A stretch of 64,000 bases of DNA, from assembly GCF_030010415.1 (NCBI RefSeq), contig NZ_JASCSA010000002.1, one strand, 5' to 3'. Below are positions 41,749 to 50,462 of the stretch, one piece after another. Positions within the stretch are counted from its first letter, which is position 1, and each line of letters begins with the position of its first letter. The notes below the pieces were generated by a model. The model was not told where the DNA came from. It ran no database searches and was given only the letters and a program-made list of their open reading frames with translations. Source of the DNA: Cobetia amphilecti (GTDB lineage Bacteria; Pseudomonadota; Gammaproteobacteria; Pseudomonadales; Halomonadaceae). The translations under genes were made by a program, and so were the position numbers.

Positions 41749-42364
41749 GTGGTGTCTCGCTTGTATCAGAGGAGGAATCAAAGCCGTTCGCAGCGGACAT
41801 GCCGGAACGTGCATCGTCGACGGCGCGCGCCAGACGGTCGTGCAGGCGCTGGTCTTCACGACGCACCACACGCTCGAAACGCGTGACGAACATCAGGCCC
41901 ACCACCGCGACCGCCATGCCGGCCAGCGTCGGCAGCGTGGCGCGTGCCACACCATCGGCCATGGCACGCGCCTGGCCGGTGCCGGCGATCGCCAACGAAT
42001 CGAAGACATGGATCATGCCGGTCACGGTGCCCAACAGGCCTGCCAGCGGACAGATCAGCACCAGCAGCTTGAGCCACGGCAGCGGTGCACGCAGGCGTGA
42101 CAGCAGCTCACGGGTCAGCACTTCGCGATGGGTGAGCGCCGACCAGCTGTGGTGCTCGCTGCGCGCCACCCAGTCGCGAATCAACTGCTGACGCGCCGGG
42201 CGATGCACGAGCCGCCAGTAGAGGCCGCGTTCCAGCGCCAGCCCGAACAGCACCATGGCGATCAGGCAGATCACCACGATCAGCGGGCCACCGCTTTCCA
42301 CCAGCCGCATCACTGGCGCGAAGCCACCGCTCAGCAAGGAAGAGGCGGCCAACGAATCAGGCAT
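41741..42364 (-). CDS. exbB: ExbB/TolQ/MotA family proton channel protein
   Basis: A 207-residue three-helix protein. Helix 1 is about 23-43 (PLIVVICLIAMVLFGLALER), helix 2 about 100-120 (PLAGLLGTVTGMIHVFDSLA) and helix 3 about 140-160 (LAGMAVAVVGLMFVTRF), with the family motif GLLGTVTGM. It pairs with ExbD to harvest proton-motive force for TonB. Start 42364 (MPDSLAASS) overlaps the preceding stop by eight bases. It is the compact ExbB2 partner of the larger TtpC-like protein upstream. Confidence 0.92.
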   Translation of the reverse strand: MPDSLAASSLLSGGFAPVMRLVESGGPLIVVICLIAMVLFGLALERGLYWRLVHRPARQQLIRDWVARSEHHSWSALTHREVLTRELLSRLRAPLPWLKLLVLICPLAGLLGTVTGMIHVFDSLAIAGTGQARAMADGVARATLPTLAGMAVAVVGLMFVTRFERVVRREDQRLHDRLARAVDDARSGMSAANGFDSSSDTSETPHA

Positions 42365-43808
42365 GCTCGGTATCCCGCTGACGCGCTGACGCGCTGGCAG
42401 CCTTGCTCGGGGCGCGCTTCTCGAGGTGGTCGGCCAGACGTGCACTGGCGCGGCCCTCGAGGCGGCCCATCAGGCCCTTGGACAGACTGGAAAGTCCGGT
42501 CTGGGCGAACAGCAGCGGCACGGCGGTCACCAGACCCAGCACGGTGGTCACCAGCGCCTGGGAGATACCGCCGGCCATCAATTTGGGGTCGCCGGTCCCG
42601 AAGACGGTGATCGACTGGAAGGTGCCGATCATGCCGGTCACGGTCCCCAGCAGACCCAGCAGCGGCGCGATGGCAGCCAGCAGCTTGACCAGCGCCTGGC
42701 CACGCTCGAGTCTGGGCTGCTCGGCCAGCAACGCCTCGTCGAGACGGGCTTCGAGCGCTTCCGGCTCGTGATCGTGGCGCATGCCTTCAAAGCGATGCAG
42801 CACACGACCCAGCGGGTTGTCGTCACTGAGCTGGCTCAGGTCGGCTTCCTGACGCTTGACCGCCCGGCGGGTCAGCGACAGGCGCACCAGCTGGATCAGC
42901 GCGATGATCAGGCCCAGCACGCCAAGACCGACGATGACGTAACCGACGGCACCGCCCTGCTTGAGGCGCTCACCGAGACGCGGCGCCCGCGCCAGCGCCT
43001 GGGTGACATCGCCACCGGTGGGGTCGAAGCTCAGACGATCACTGTCGCCGGCATCGAAGGCCGCCAGCTGCTTGCGAATGCGCAGCGGCGTGGTGCCCGC
43101 AAGGCCGAGGGTGTCCAGCGCCGAGGGGCCATCCACGGCCTTGTCTTCCGACAGCGGCGCCAGCAGGTGGCGACCACTGAAGGCCATCTGCTCGCCGACG
43201 CGCACGATCTCACGCGGCTTGATGCTGCCATCAGGCCCGGCCAGCGGTGCCTGGAAGCGCAGTGCGCGACCGCTTTCGGTGGCGATGCTGCGGATGTCCG
43301 CGGTCAGGGCGGCGAGACGCTCGCGGCCCGGCACCTCATCACGCGGCCCCAGGTCGGGCAGGCGCGCCTGGCCGCCGACCAGCAGCCAGTTGCCCGCCAG
43401 GGCTTCACGCGTCTCGCGGGCATGCTTGCGCGCCACCTCGAACACCTGACCGAGATCGCCCTGCTGGGCCTGACGCTCTTCGTCCAGACCGCTGAGGGTC
43501 GCCTGTTGTTCCTGCGCCTCGGCCTCGAGGGTCGCGCGCGTCTCGCGCAGGCTGTCACGCCGCGCCTCGGCCTCGCTGACCGCCGCTTGCAGTGCCTCGC
43601 GATCCGACAACAGGGTGTCGAGACGCGCCTGATCGCGGCCTTCGGCCTGACTGGCGGCCTGTTCGAACTGCTCGACGCTCAATGACTGCTCGGCACTGCC
43701 GGTCGCCGCCAGCACGGCGGGAGACGACAACGTCAGCAGCCCCAGGGTGCCGGCCGTCAGCAACAGGCGTGACAGAGACGCACGTGGCGCTTGTGAATTC
43801 GTCGCCAT
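42357..43808 (-). CDS. TtpC-like large ExbB-family protein of a TonB2 system
   Basis: A 483-residue protein. It begins with a signal-like segment (LLLTAGTLGLLTLSSPAVLA), followed by a periplasmic coiled-coil region (about 45-120, rich in Gln/Glu/Arg/Leu: LRETRATLEAEAQEQQATLS) and a globular part. The C-terminal third is ExbB-like, with a helix at about 287-310 and GLLGTVTGMIGTFQSITVFG near 400. This combination defines TtpC, the extra component of vibrio TonB2 systems. Stop and start codons overlap both neighbours (one base with the DUF3450 gene, eight with exbB). The assignment rests on architecture and operon order. Confidence 0.88.
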   Translation of the reverse strand: MATNSQAPRASLSRLLLTAGTLGLLTLSSPAVLAATGSAEQSLSVEQFEQAASQAEGRDQARLDTLLSDREALQAAVSEAEARRDSLRETRATLEAEAQEQQATLSGLDEERQAQQGDLGQVFEVARKHARETREALAGNWLLVGGQARLPDLGPRDEVPGRERLAALTADIRSIATESGRALRFQAPLAGPDGSIKPREIVRVGEQMAFSGRHLLAPLSEDKAVDGPSALDTLGLAGTTPLRIRKQLAAFDAGDSDRLSFDPTGGDVTQALARAPRLGERLKQGGAVGYVIVGLGVLGLIIALIQLVRLSLTRRAVKRQEADLSQLSDDNPLGRVLHRFEGMRHDHEPEALEARLDEALLAEQPRLERGQALVKLLAAIAPLLGLLGTVTGMIGTFQSITVFGTGDPKLMAGGISQALVTTVLGLVTAVPLLFAQTGLSSLSKGLMGRLEGRASARLADHLEKRAPSKAASASARQRDTEHA

Positions 43809-44725
43809 CAGCTGGACTCCTGCGCGGTACGGGTAGTGGTGGTACGTGTGCTGGTGACTGCTGCGGCAGCCTGATCGGCGCTCTCGAGCGCGGACTGCGA
43901 CAGGCGCCCCTTCGGAGCCAGCTCGACGTCCTCGACCGGCACCGACAGCGGCAGGGTCACCAGTGACGGTGCCTGCTGGTCACGCGCCATGCTGATGCCC
44001 TTGCGCAGCGCTTCCAGGCCGCTGTCATCCAGCACCTGCCAGCTGCCATTTCTGGCCTGCCAGGCGCCACCATGCTGACCATCCAGCGTCAGGTAATAGA
44101 GGCCGACGCGGCCGACACGCAGATACTGCACCTCGGTGTCTTCGCCACCGACCAGTCCTGCGCGCCAGGTATCGAAGCCCTGACCGTAGCTCAGCTCCTG
44201 CTGCCAGGCGTTGAGCAGCTGATCGAGGCGCTCGTCATTGCTCAGGCTGGCATTGGAGAGGTTGTCACGCAGACGCTGGACGCGCGCGAGACGCTCGCCC
44301 TTGAGAAACGGCAGATCCTGCTCGATGAAGTCCGCCAGCTCCTCGACCTGCTGACGCAGCAGGCCCGGCAGCGACTCACGTGTGGCCTCGAGATTCTCCA
44401 GCGCCGTGCGCTGGCGCTCGATACGCGCCGCGCGATCAGCATTCAGCGGCGTCAGCTCTGCGGTATAACTTTCCAGACGCGCGGCTTCCTGACGCGCTTC
44501 ACGCAGGCGCACCAGCAGCGCGCGCGTCTCGTCATCGGCGGCGTCGATGCGCGCCTGCAGCTCACGCTGGGTTTCCTGATGAGTGGCGGCACTGTCACGC
44601 AGTGTCTCGGCATGCGCCGGCAATGCGGTGGCTGTCAGCGGTGCAAGCAGCACCAGCGCCGGGAGCAGGCCGCCAAGGGCTCGCACGCACGGGAAGGGGA
44701 AAGAAGTCGAACGCCGCACGGACAT
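43808..44725 (-). CDS. DUF3450 periplasmic coiled-coil protein
   Basis: A 305-residue protein with a signal peptide (ALGGLLPALVLLAPLTATAL, cleavage near AHAE), a long coiled coil (about 40-120: REARQEAARLESYTAELTPL) and a C-terminal domain (YLRVGRVGLYYLTLDGQHGG) typical of DUF3450. These proteins commonly precede TtpC in TonB2 operons. AGGAG lies flush against ATG 44725, while an in-frame GTG at 44719 sits an ideal six bases beyond it, so 44719 may be the true start. First gene of the six-gene operon. Confidence 0.85.
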   Translation of the reverse strand: MSVRRSTSFPFPCVRALGGLLPALVLLAPLTATALPAHAETLRDSAATHQETQRELQARIDAADDETRALLVRLREARQEAARLESYTAELTPLNADRAARIERQRTALENLEATRESLPGLLRQQVEELADFIEQDLPFLKGERLARVQRLRDNLSNASLSNDERLDQLLNAWQQELSYGQGFDTWRAGLVGGEDTEVQYLRVGRVGLYYLTLDGQHGGAWQARNGSWQVLDDSGLEALRKGISMARDQQAPSLVTLPLSVPVEDVELAPKGRLSQSALESADQAAAAVTSTRTTTTRTAQESS

Positions 44726-44826
44726 CTCCTGAAGAACTAGGCTTGGTTGCATCCTCGGTCGCCTGCCAGGCCGCTAGTGGCTTCCGAGTGGAAATGCAAA
44801 TCACTGGCATGGACGGTATTACAAAC

Positions 44827-44845
44827 AAGAACAATTATCAATTGA
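44827..44845. promoter_or_regulatory. Fur-box-like site (candidate)
   Basis: On the minus strand TCAATTGATAATTGTTCTT matches about 11 of 19 positions of the Fur consensus, with an exact central GATAAT. It lies in the AT-rich stretch about 100 bases upstream of the TonB2-type operon. TonB systems are usually iron-repressed by Fur, so the position is sensible; the match is only moderate. Confidence 0.35.
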
Positions 44846-44953
44846 TCTTGCCTCGCTCTGCCCCATCAGCAGGCCCTGAAACCTGCAATGCAGCGTTGCA
44901 CTTTTCTCCTGACACTCTCTCCCCTGCCCTCGCCCCCACCCTTGCCCGCAGAC

Positions 44954-44988
44954 ACAAAAAAACGCGACCCGCCGAAGCGGGTCGCGTT
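44954..44988 (-). terminator. Intrinsic terminator of etfBA
   Basis: On the minus strand AACGCGACCCGC, loop TTCG, GCGGGTCGCGTT forms a perfect 12-bp stem with a tetraloop, followed by a run of Ts. It lies about 50 bases past the etfA stop. Confidence 0.95.
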
Positions 44989-45040
44989 GATTGGCCAGGC
45001 CACCTTGCGGTGTCTCGACCTCAGCCTTGCGGGGCGTTGC

Positions 45041-45967
45041 TCAGAGCTTGCCTTCCAGCTCCGGCAGTACCTCGAACAGATCCCCGACCAGGCCGTAATC
45101 CGCGACCTGGAAAATCGGCGCTTCGTCGTCCTTGTTGATCGCGACGATGACCTTGGAGTCCTTCATGCCCGCCAGGTGCTGGATCGCCCCGGAGATGCCG
45201 ACGGCGATGTAGAGGTCCGGCGCGACGATCTTGCCGGTCTGGCCGACCTGCATGTCATTGGGCACGAAGCCGGCGTCGACGGCAGCGCGTGAGGCACCGA
45301 TGGCGGCGCCCAGCTTGTCGGCGATACCGTTGAGCAGCGCGAAGTTCTCACCGTTGCCCATGCCGCGGCCACCGGAGATCACCACCTTGGCGGAGCCCAG
45401 CTCAGGGCGCTCGCTTTCGGCCAGGGTTTCCTCGACGAAGCTCGAGACACCTGCATCCTCGACCACATCCACGGCCTCGATGGCCGCCTGTCCGTCGAGC
45501 GCGACCGGATCGAAGCCGGTGGCACGCACGGTGATGACCTTGAGCACATCGTCGCTCTTGACGGTGGCGATGGCGTTGCCGGCGTAGATCGGGCGCTGGA
45601 AGGTATCGGCGCTCTCGACGGCGATGATCTCGGAGATCTGCGCCACGTCCTTCAGCGCCGCGACACGCGGCATGAAGTTCTTGGCGGTGGTGGAGGCACT
45701 GGACAGCACGTGGCTATAGTCATCGGCCAGCGCCACGACCAGTGCCGACAGGTTCTCGGCCAGCTGATGGGCGTAGACGGCATTGTCGGCGACACGCACA
45801 CGCGCGATGCCGGCAAGCTTGGCGGCCTGCTCTGCGACGGCGCCTACGCCCTCACCGGCGACCAGCACGTCGATATCGCCACCGATGGCGGTTGCGGCTG
45901 CCACGACACTCGCGGTGCTGCTGGTCAGCTGGCCATCATGATGATCGGCAATGACGAGAATGCTCAT
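45041..45967 (-). CDS. etfA: Electron transfer flavoprotein, alpha subunit
   Basis: A 308-residue FAD-binding subunit that accepts electrons from acyl-CoA and other dehydrogenases. The N-terminal ETF domain (VIADHHDGQLTSSTASVVAA) is followed by the C-terminal FAD domain with VVISGGRGMGNGENFALLNG, PNDMQVGQTGKIVAPDLYIA and GISGAIQHLAGMKDSKVIVA, all diagnostic for EtfA. Its start overlaps the etfB stop by four bases. A perfect terminator follows. Confidence 0.97.
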   Translation of the reverse strand: MSILVIADHHDGQLTSSTASVVAAATAIGGDIDVLVAGEGVGAVAEQAAKLAGIARVRVADNAVYAHQLAENLSALVVALADDYSHVLSSASTTAKNFMPRVAALKDVAQISEIIAVESADTFQRPIYAGNAIATVKSDDVLKVITVRATGFDPVALDGQAAIEAVDVVEDAGVSSFVEETLAESERPELGSAKVVISGGRGMGNGENFALLNGIADKLGAAIGASRAAVDAGFVPNDMQVGQTGKIVAPDLYIAVGISGAIQHLAGMKDSKVIVAINKDDEAPIFQVADYGLVGDLFEVLPELEGKL

Positions 45968-46716
45968 GAGATCACCTTTGCTTCGTTCTTGAGTTTGTCC
46001 ACCAGCTCATCGACGGAGCCGACCTTGATGCCGCCCTGACGCTCGGCCGGCGGCGTGACCTTGACCAGCGACACCTTGGAGGCCGTGGAGACACCCAGCT
46101 CTTCCGGCGTCTTGACGTCCAGCGGCTTCTTCTTGGCCTTCATGATGTCCGGCAGCTTGGCGTAGCGCGGCTCGTTGAGGCGCAGGTCAGTGGTGACCAC
46201 CGCCGGCAGGTTCAGCTTGACGGTCTGCAGGCCGCCATCGATCTCGCGGGTGACGTTGACGCTCTCGCCATCGACCACCACCTCGGAGGCGAAGGTGCCC
46301 TGCCCCATGCCGGTGAGTGCCGCCAGCATCTGGCCAGTCTGGTTGTTGTCGGCATCGATGGACTGCTTGCCGAGAATCACCAGGCCGGGCTGTTCTTCCT
46401 CGACCACCTTGGCCAGCAGCTTGGCCACGGCCAACGAGTCGACGGCGTCATCGGTCATCACCTGCACGGCGCGATCGGCACCCAGCGCCAGCGCGGTACG
46501 CAGCTGCTCCTGGGCGGCCTTCGGGCCGATGGTGACGGCCACGACTTCGGTCGCCACGCCCTTTTCCTTCAGGCGCACCGCTTCTTCCACGGCGATCTCG
46601 CAGAAGGGGTTCATGGCCATCTTGACGTTGGTCAGATCGACGTCAGACTGGTCAGCCTTGACGCGAATCTTGACGTTGTAATCGATGACGCGTTTCACCG
46701 CGACGAGTACTTTCAT
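45964..46716 (-). CDS. etfB: Electron transfer flavoprotein, beta subunit
   Basis: A 250-residue AMP-binding subunit partnering EtfA. It starts MKVLVAVKRVIDYNVKIRVK and contains MNPFCEIAVEEAVRLKEKG, LILGKQSIDADNNQTGQMLA and the EtfB signature VTREIDGGLQTVKLNLPAVV. GAGGA lies five bases ahead of the start. It is the first gene of etfBA and divergent from the ETF-quinone oxidoreductase gene across about 590 bases holding operator-like repeats. Confidence 0.97.
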   Translation of the reverse strand: MKVLVAVKRVIDYNVKIRVKADQSDVDLTNVKMAMNPFCEIAVEEAVRLKEKGVATEVVAVTIGPKAAQEQLRTALALGADRAVQVMTDDAVDSLAVAKLLAKVVEEEQPGLVILGKQSIDADNNQTGQMLAALTGMGQGTFASEVVVDGESVNVTREIDGGLQTVKLNLPAVVTTDLRLNEPRYAKLPDIMKAKKKPLDVKTPEELGVSTASKVSLVKVTPPAERQGGIKVGSVDELVDKLKNEAKVIS

Positions 46717-47049
46717 GGTGTCCTCGCTGATTTCTCATGGAGTACCAGTGACCGTGAGGCCGCCAGCGCTCGATTCATGCAAGCGTTTGATAGGTGAATA
46801 TCTTCCACAGATGACCGTGATGACAAGTGTCTCGCCACGATATCCGCTGGCACCCGACGGATGAAGTCAGCCAGACCGGCGTGGTTTTCACTGTCCGGGC
46901 GCCGCCATTCTCATGCGGGCATCTTGCGCAGAATTGGTTGCCGGGGTCAAACCTGACAATCACTCTCAACACGCCCGAGCGTGAAACCCATCGGGCGATT
47001 TCCTGCAACGCCCCCCGGTGGCTATTACGTCAGACCCAAGCATAATAAA

Positions 47050-47063
47050 CAAACGGTCGTTTT
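47050..47063. promoter_or_regulatory. PsrA-like operator (candidate)
   Basis: CAAAC-GGTC-GTTTT fits the published Pseudomonas PsrA motif (G/C)AAAC-N2-4-GTTT(G/C) except for the last base. PsrA is a fatty-acid-responsive TetR-type regulator whose known targets include beta-oxidation and ETF genes. The site is in the AT-rich centre of the divergent etf region. Assignment is by motif and context only. Confidence 0.45.
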
Positions 47064-47228
47064 AAATGCTACTGTTGCGGCATGCTATGCGGCTGCTTCG
47101 CGCCAGCGCCCTGTGTCGAGCGGCCGATCGTCCGTGCAGGACATGGCGTACCAGCGTGAGTCGCACCCCTATTTTCACTCCGACGAGTCGTGCCCTGACG
47201 CACGCCACGCCGGAGGTTCACTGCCCAG

Positions 47229-47248
47229 CGAACGACCGTGGTCGTTCG
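47229..47248. promoter_or_regulatory. Perfect 20-bp palindrome upstream of the ETF-QO gene
   Basis: CGAACGACC-GT-GGTCGTTCG, 9-bp arms with a two-base spacer, ends 62 bases before the start codon. It shares the word GGTCGTT with the PsrA-like site at 47050-47063, so both may be bound by related regulators. It could also fold as an mRNA leader hairpin. Confidence 0.5.
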
Positions 47249-47310
47249 TGACACGCCCGCCCCGCCGGATCCGCGGGGCCCTGACGGCGCAAAGATTGAG
47301 GAGACGGGTC

Positions 47311-48954
47311 ATGGAACGCGAATTCATGGATTTCGACGTGGTCATCGTCGGTGCCGGCCCTTCCGGCCTGGCGGCGGCCTGCCGACTGATGCAGCAGGCC
47401 AACGCGGCCGAGAAGGAGCTGACGGTCTGCGTGGTCGAGAAAGGTTCTGAAGTCGGCGCGCACATCCTGTCCGGCGCCGTGCTCGAACCGCGTGCACTGA
47501 CCGAGCTGTTCCCCGACTGGGCCGAGCGCGGCGCGCCGCTCAAGACGGCCGTCACCCGTGACGAGGTCGTGCTGCTCAAGGATGACCAGAAAGCGCAGGT
47601 CATCCCCAATGCACTGGTCCCCAGGACCATGCACAACGACGGCAACTACATCATCAGTGCCGGCAACCTGACGCGCTGGCTGGGCGAGCAGGCCGAGGAG
47701 CTGGGCGTCGAGATCTTCCCGGGCTTCGCCGCCCAGGAAGTGCTGCATGGTGAAGATGGCACGGTGCGCGGCATCGTGGTCGGTGACATGGGCGTGGCCG
47801 CCGATGGCAGCGAGAAGGATGGCCACATGCCGGGCATGGAACTGCGCGGCAAGTACACCCTGTTCGCCGAGGGCTGCCGTGGCCATCTGGGCAAGCAGCT
47901 GATCTCGCGCTTCTCGCTCGATAGCGAGGCGGATGCCCAGCACTACGGCATCGGCTTGAAGGAGCTGTGGGATGTGCCCGCCGAACAGCACCAGCCGGGG
48001 CTGGTGGTGCATGGCAGCGGCTGGCCGCTCAAGGGCAACGCCGAAGGCGGCTTCTTCCTCTATCACACCGATGACCAGCAGGTGGTGGTGGGCCTGATCG
48101 TCGATCTCGCCTACGACAACCCGTACCTGTCGCCCTTCGATGAATTCCAGCGCATGAAGCAGCACCCGACCCTGGCCCGCCATCTCGAGGGCGGCAAGCG
48201 GGTCTCCTACGGGGCGCGCGCCATCGCCAAGGGCGGCCTCAACTGCCTGCCGAAGATGAGCTTTCCGGGCGGTCTGCTGATCGGCTGTGACGCCGGCACC
48301 CTCAACTTCGCCAAGATCAAGGGTCTGCATACCGCGATGAAGTCCGGCATGCTGGCGGCGGAAAGCGTGTTCGACGCCATCAAGGGCGGCGACGAAGGCG
48401 GCGAAGACCTGGTCGACTTCGGCAAGCGCTTCAAGGACAGCTGGGCCTATGAGGAGCTGGACGCCTCGCGCAGCTTCGGCCCGGCCATGCACAAGTACGG
48501 CACCTTCCTGGGTGGCGCCTACAACTTCCTCGACCAGCTGACGGGCGGCCGCCTGCCGACCCTGCATGACACCACACCGGACTACGCGCGCATGCGCCCG
48601 GCGGCTGAGTGCACGAAGATCGAGTACCCCAAGCCGGACGGCAAGCTGTCCTTCGACAAGCTGTCCTCGGTGTTCCTCTCCAACACCAATCACGAGGAAG
48701 ACCAGCCGTGCCACCTGCGCCTGTCCGACCCGGAGCTTCCGGTGCGTGACAACCTGCCGCGCTACGCCGAGCCCGCCCAGCGCTACTGCCCGGCCGGTGT
48801 CTACGAGATCGTCGAGGAAGCCGGTGAGCCGCAGTTCCAGATCAACTTCCAGAACTGCGTGCACTGCAAGACCTGTGACATCAAGGACCCGGCGCAGAAC
48901 ATCACCTGGGTCGCGCCGGAAGGCGGCGGTGGCCCCAACTACCCCAACATGTAA
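47311..48954 (+). CDS. Electron transfer flavoprotein-ubiquinone oxidoreductase
   Basis: A 547-residue membrane-associated iron-sulfur flavoprotein passing electrons from ETF to the quinone pool. The FAD dinucleotide fold is at the start (DVVIVGAGPSGLAAACRLMQ); the middle contains GLIVDLAYDNPYLSPFDEFQ and LIGCDAGTLNFAKIKGLHTA. The C-terminal 4Fe-4S ligands lie in RYCPAGVYEIVEE and NFQNCVHCKTCDIKDP. It ends GGGPNYPNM. Start 47311 has GAGGAGA eight bases ahead. It is divergent from etfBA, its redox partner. Confidence 0.96.
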   Translation: MEREFMDFDVVIVGAGPSGLAAACRLMQQANAAEKELTVCVVEKGSEVGAHILSGAVLEPRALTELFPDWAERGAPLKTAVTRDEVVLLKDDQKAQVIPNALVPRTMHNDGNYIISAGNLTRWLGEQAEELGVEIFPGFAAQEVLHGEDGTVRGIVVGDMGVAADGSEKDGHMPGMELRGKYTLFAEGCRGHLGKQLISRFSLDSEADAQHYGIGLKELWDVPAEQHQPGLVVHGSGWPLKGNAEGGFFLYHTDDQQVVVGLIVDLAYDNPYLSPFDEFQRMKQHPTLARHLEGGKRVSYGARAIAKGGLNCLPKMSFPGGLLIGCDAGTLNFAKIKGLHTAMKSGMLAAESVFDAIKGGDEGGEDLVDFGKRFKDSWAYEELDASRSFGPAMHKYGTFLGGAYNFLDQLTGGRLPTLHDTTPDYARMRPAAECTKIEYPKPDGKLSFDKLSSVFLSNTNHEEDQPCHLRLSDPELPVRDNLPRYAEPAQRYCPAGVYEIVEEAGEPQFQINFQNCVHCKTCDIKDPAQNITWVAPEGGGGPNYPNM

Positions 48955-48974
48955 GCCCCTGCTGCCCGCCAGCT

Positions 48975-49011
48975 GACAACGCCGCCACTGCCCTGCCGTG
49001 GCGGCGTTGTC
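48975..49011. terminator. Hairpin terminator after the ETF-QO gene
   Basis: GACAACGCCGCCAC and GTGGCGGCGTTGTC pair perfectly (14 bp) around a 9-base loop, 21 bases after the stop. The T run is weak. The arm starts with GACAACGCC as in two other terminators here. Confidence 0.8.
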
Positions 49012-49089
49012 GTGTCTGGCCCTCCTCATTCCTCAGCGCCGCGCATGCGGACGCCTTGCGCTCCTTAAGCGCTTCTTGTGTTATTCCAA

Positions 49090-49110
49090 AACAATCTCAA
49101 AGCGATTGTT
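49090..49110. promoter_or_regulatory. Operator-like inverted repeat upstream of the symporter
   Basis: AACAATC-N7-GATTGTT lies in an AT-rich stretch 72 bases before the symporter gene and is followed by TATAAC, a possible -10 box. A regulator site is plausible; the protein is unknown. Confidence 0.4.
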
Positions 49111-49181
49111 GATATAACAGCTCCCCGGTAGCACATTAGCCTCCCTCGAATTCAGACTCACGCCATCGCTTCGGAGCCACC

Positions 49182-50417
49182 ATGTCCGTCACACGCCAGA
49201 TACTGCTCGCCCTGGGGCTGGGCATTCTCAGCGGCCTTGCCCTGAACGCCGGGTCAGGCGCTCTGCCCGAGGGCAGCGTCGCCTGGCTCGACAGCCACCT
49301 GCTGACACCGGTGGGCCAGATCTTCCTGCGCCTGCTGCAATTCGTGGTGGTGCCGATGGTGTTCGGCGCCCTGATCATGAGCCTGACCAACCGCGAAGGC
49401 GGCGCCGACGTCGGTCGCCATGCCGGCCGCCTGCTGGGCAGTTACGTGGTCACCAGCGCCGTGGCGCTGACGCTGGGCATGCTGGTCGCGCATTGGCTGA
49501 CACCGGGCAGCGGCGCCGAGAGCCTGGTGGATTCAGCGCCTGAAGGCCGCAACGCCGACAGCATCGCCCAGTGGCTGGTGGGCCTGGTGCCCAACAACCC
49601 CTTCACCGCACTGGGTGGCGGTGGCCTGCTGCAGGTCATCTTCGCGGCCGCCCTGATCGGGCTGGCGATGCGCGCCCTGCCGGAGGAAAGCGCGCCGCTG
49701 CATCGCGTGATCGAGAGCGGTTACACCGTCAGCCTCAAGGTGCTGTCCTTCGTGCTCAAGCTGGCGCCGGTGGGGGTCTTCGCGCTGATCACCTCGGTGA
49801 TCGCCACCCAGGGGCTGGACCTGCTGATGCGCCTGGGCATGTACGTGATCGGCCTGATCATCGCGCTGGCGCTGATGGCACTGCTCTATCTGGTGCTGCT
49901 GGCCGTCACCGGTGCCCGCCCGCTGGCCTTCGTGCGCCATTTCGGCCAGAGCTTGGGCTTCGCCTTCGGTACCGCAAGTTCCGGCGCGACCCTGCCGCTG
50001 GCGCTGGGCAATGCCCGCGACTACGGCATGAATGAATCCCTGGCCAGCTTCGCGCTGCCCTTCGGCACGGCGCTCAAGCGTGACGGCGCCGCCGTGCTGC
50101 AGGGCTTCAATGCGCTGTTCGTGGCCCAGCTGTTCGGCATCGATGTCACCACCTCGCTGGTGATCACCGTGTTCACCACCGGTCTGCTGGTCAGCTTCTC
50201 GACGGCTGGCGTGCCGGGTGCGGGGCTGGTCGCGATGACCACCGTGCTGGGCGCGGCAGGGCTGCCGCTGGAAGGCGTGGCCGTGGTCGCCGGGGTGGAC
50301 CGCTTCACCGATGGCCTGCGCACCGCCCTCAACGTGATGGGCAACTGCGCCAACGCCGCCCTGCTGGAGCGCTTCGATTCGCGCAAGCCCGCTGCTGAGC
50401 CCAAGTCGCAAGCGTAA
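49182..50417 (+). CDS. Dicarboxylate/amino acid:cation symporter (DAACS family)
   Basis: A 411-residue membrane transporter of the glutamate/dicarboxylate symporter family. N-terminal ILLALGLGILSGLALNAGSG, then IFLRLLQFVVVPMVFGALIM (family hallmark), the serine-rich HP1 hairpin equivalent GTASSGATLPLALGNARDYG, HP2 FSTAGVPGAGLVAMTTVLGA, and DRFTDGLRTALNVMGNCANA with the conserved Asp. The usual NVxGD motif reads NVMGN, which may shift cation or substrate preference. The substrate (glutamate, aspartate, C4-dicarboxylate or another amino acid) is not clear. The gene is monocistronic. Confidence 0.92.
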   Translation: MSVTRQILLALGLGILSGLALNAGSGALPEGSVAWLDSHLLTPVGQIFLRLLQFVVVPMVFGALIMSLTNREGGADVGRHAGRLLGSYVVTSAVALTLGMLVAHWLTPGSGAESLVDSAPEGRNADSIAQWLVGLVPNNPFTALGGGGLLQVIFAAALIGLAMRALPEESAPLHRVIESGYTVSLKVLSFVLKLAPVGVFALITSVIATQGLDLLMRLGMYVIGLIIALALMALLYLVLLAVTGARPLAFVRHFGQSLGFAFGTASSGATLPLALGNARDYGMNESLASFALPFGTALKRDGAAVLQGFNALFVAQLFGIDVTTSLVITVFTTGLLVSFSTAGVPGAGLVAMTTVLGAAGLPLEGVAVVAGVDRFTDGLRTALNVMGNCANAALLERFDSRKPAAEPKSQA

Positions 50418-50443
50418 GCACGCACGCACGCACGCACGCACGC
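50418..50443. repeat. Tetranucleotide repeat (GCAC)n
   Basis: Six and a half GCAC units begin at the base after the symporter stop codon TAA (50415-50417). Non-coding, so not a coding phase switch. Confidence 0.95.
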
Positions 50444-50462
50444 AAAAGAGTCAGGTAAAGCG

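Larger units (their letters stand above)
44726..45040. other. Intergenic region between etfA and the TonB2-type operon
   Basis: 315 bases without a gene. It contains the AT-rich promoter stretch of the TonB2-type operon (about 44800-44850) with a Fur-box-like sequence, and the etfBA terminator at 44954-44988, both listed separately. Confidence 0.6.
46717..47310. other. Divergent etfBA / ETF-QO control region
   Basis: 594 bases without a gene. It contains an AT-rich core around 47030-47070 with a PsrA-like operator (47050-47063) and, closer to the oxidoreductase gene, a perfect 20-bp palindrome (47229-47248). The frame of the oxidoreductase gene is open back to 46981, but those residues do not resemble the family. 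Confidence 0.6.

Noticed and set aside
47218..49029. A 603-codon minus-strand open frame
   Set aside because: Mirror of the ETF-quinone oxidoreductase gene, which has FAD and iron-sulfur motifs.
50418..50443. Phase-variation repeat
   Set aside because: The tetranucleotide tract lies after the stop codon and not in a promoter or coding region, so it cannot switch a frame.
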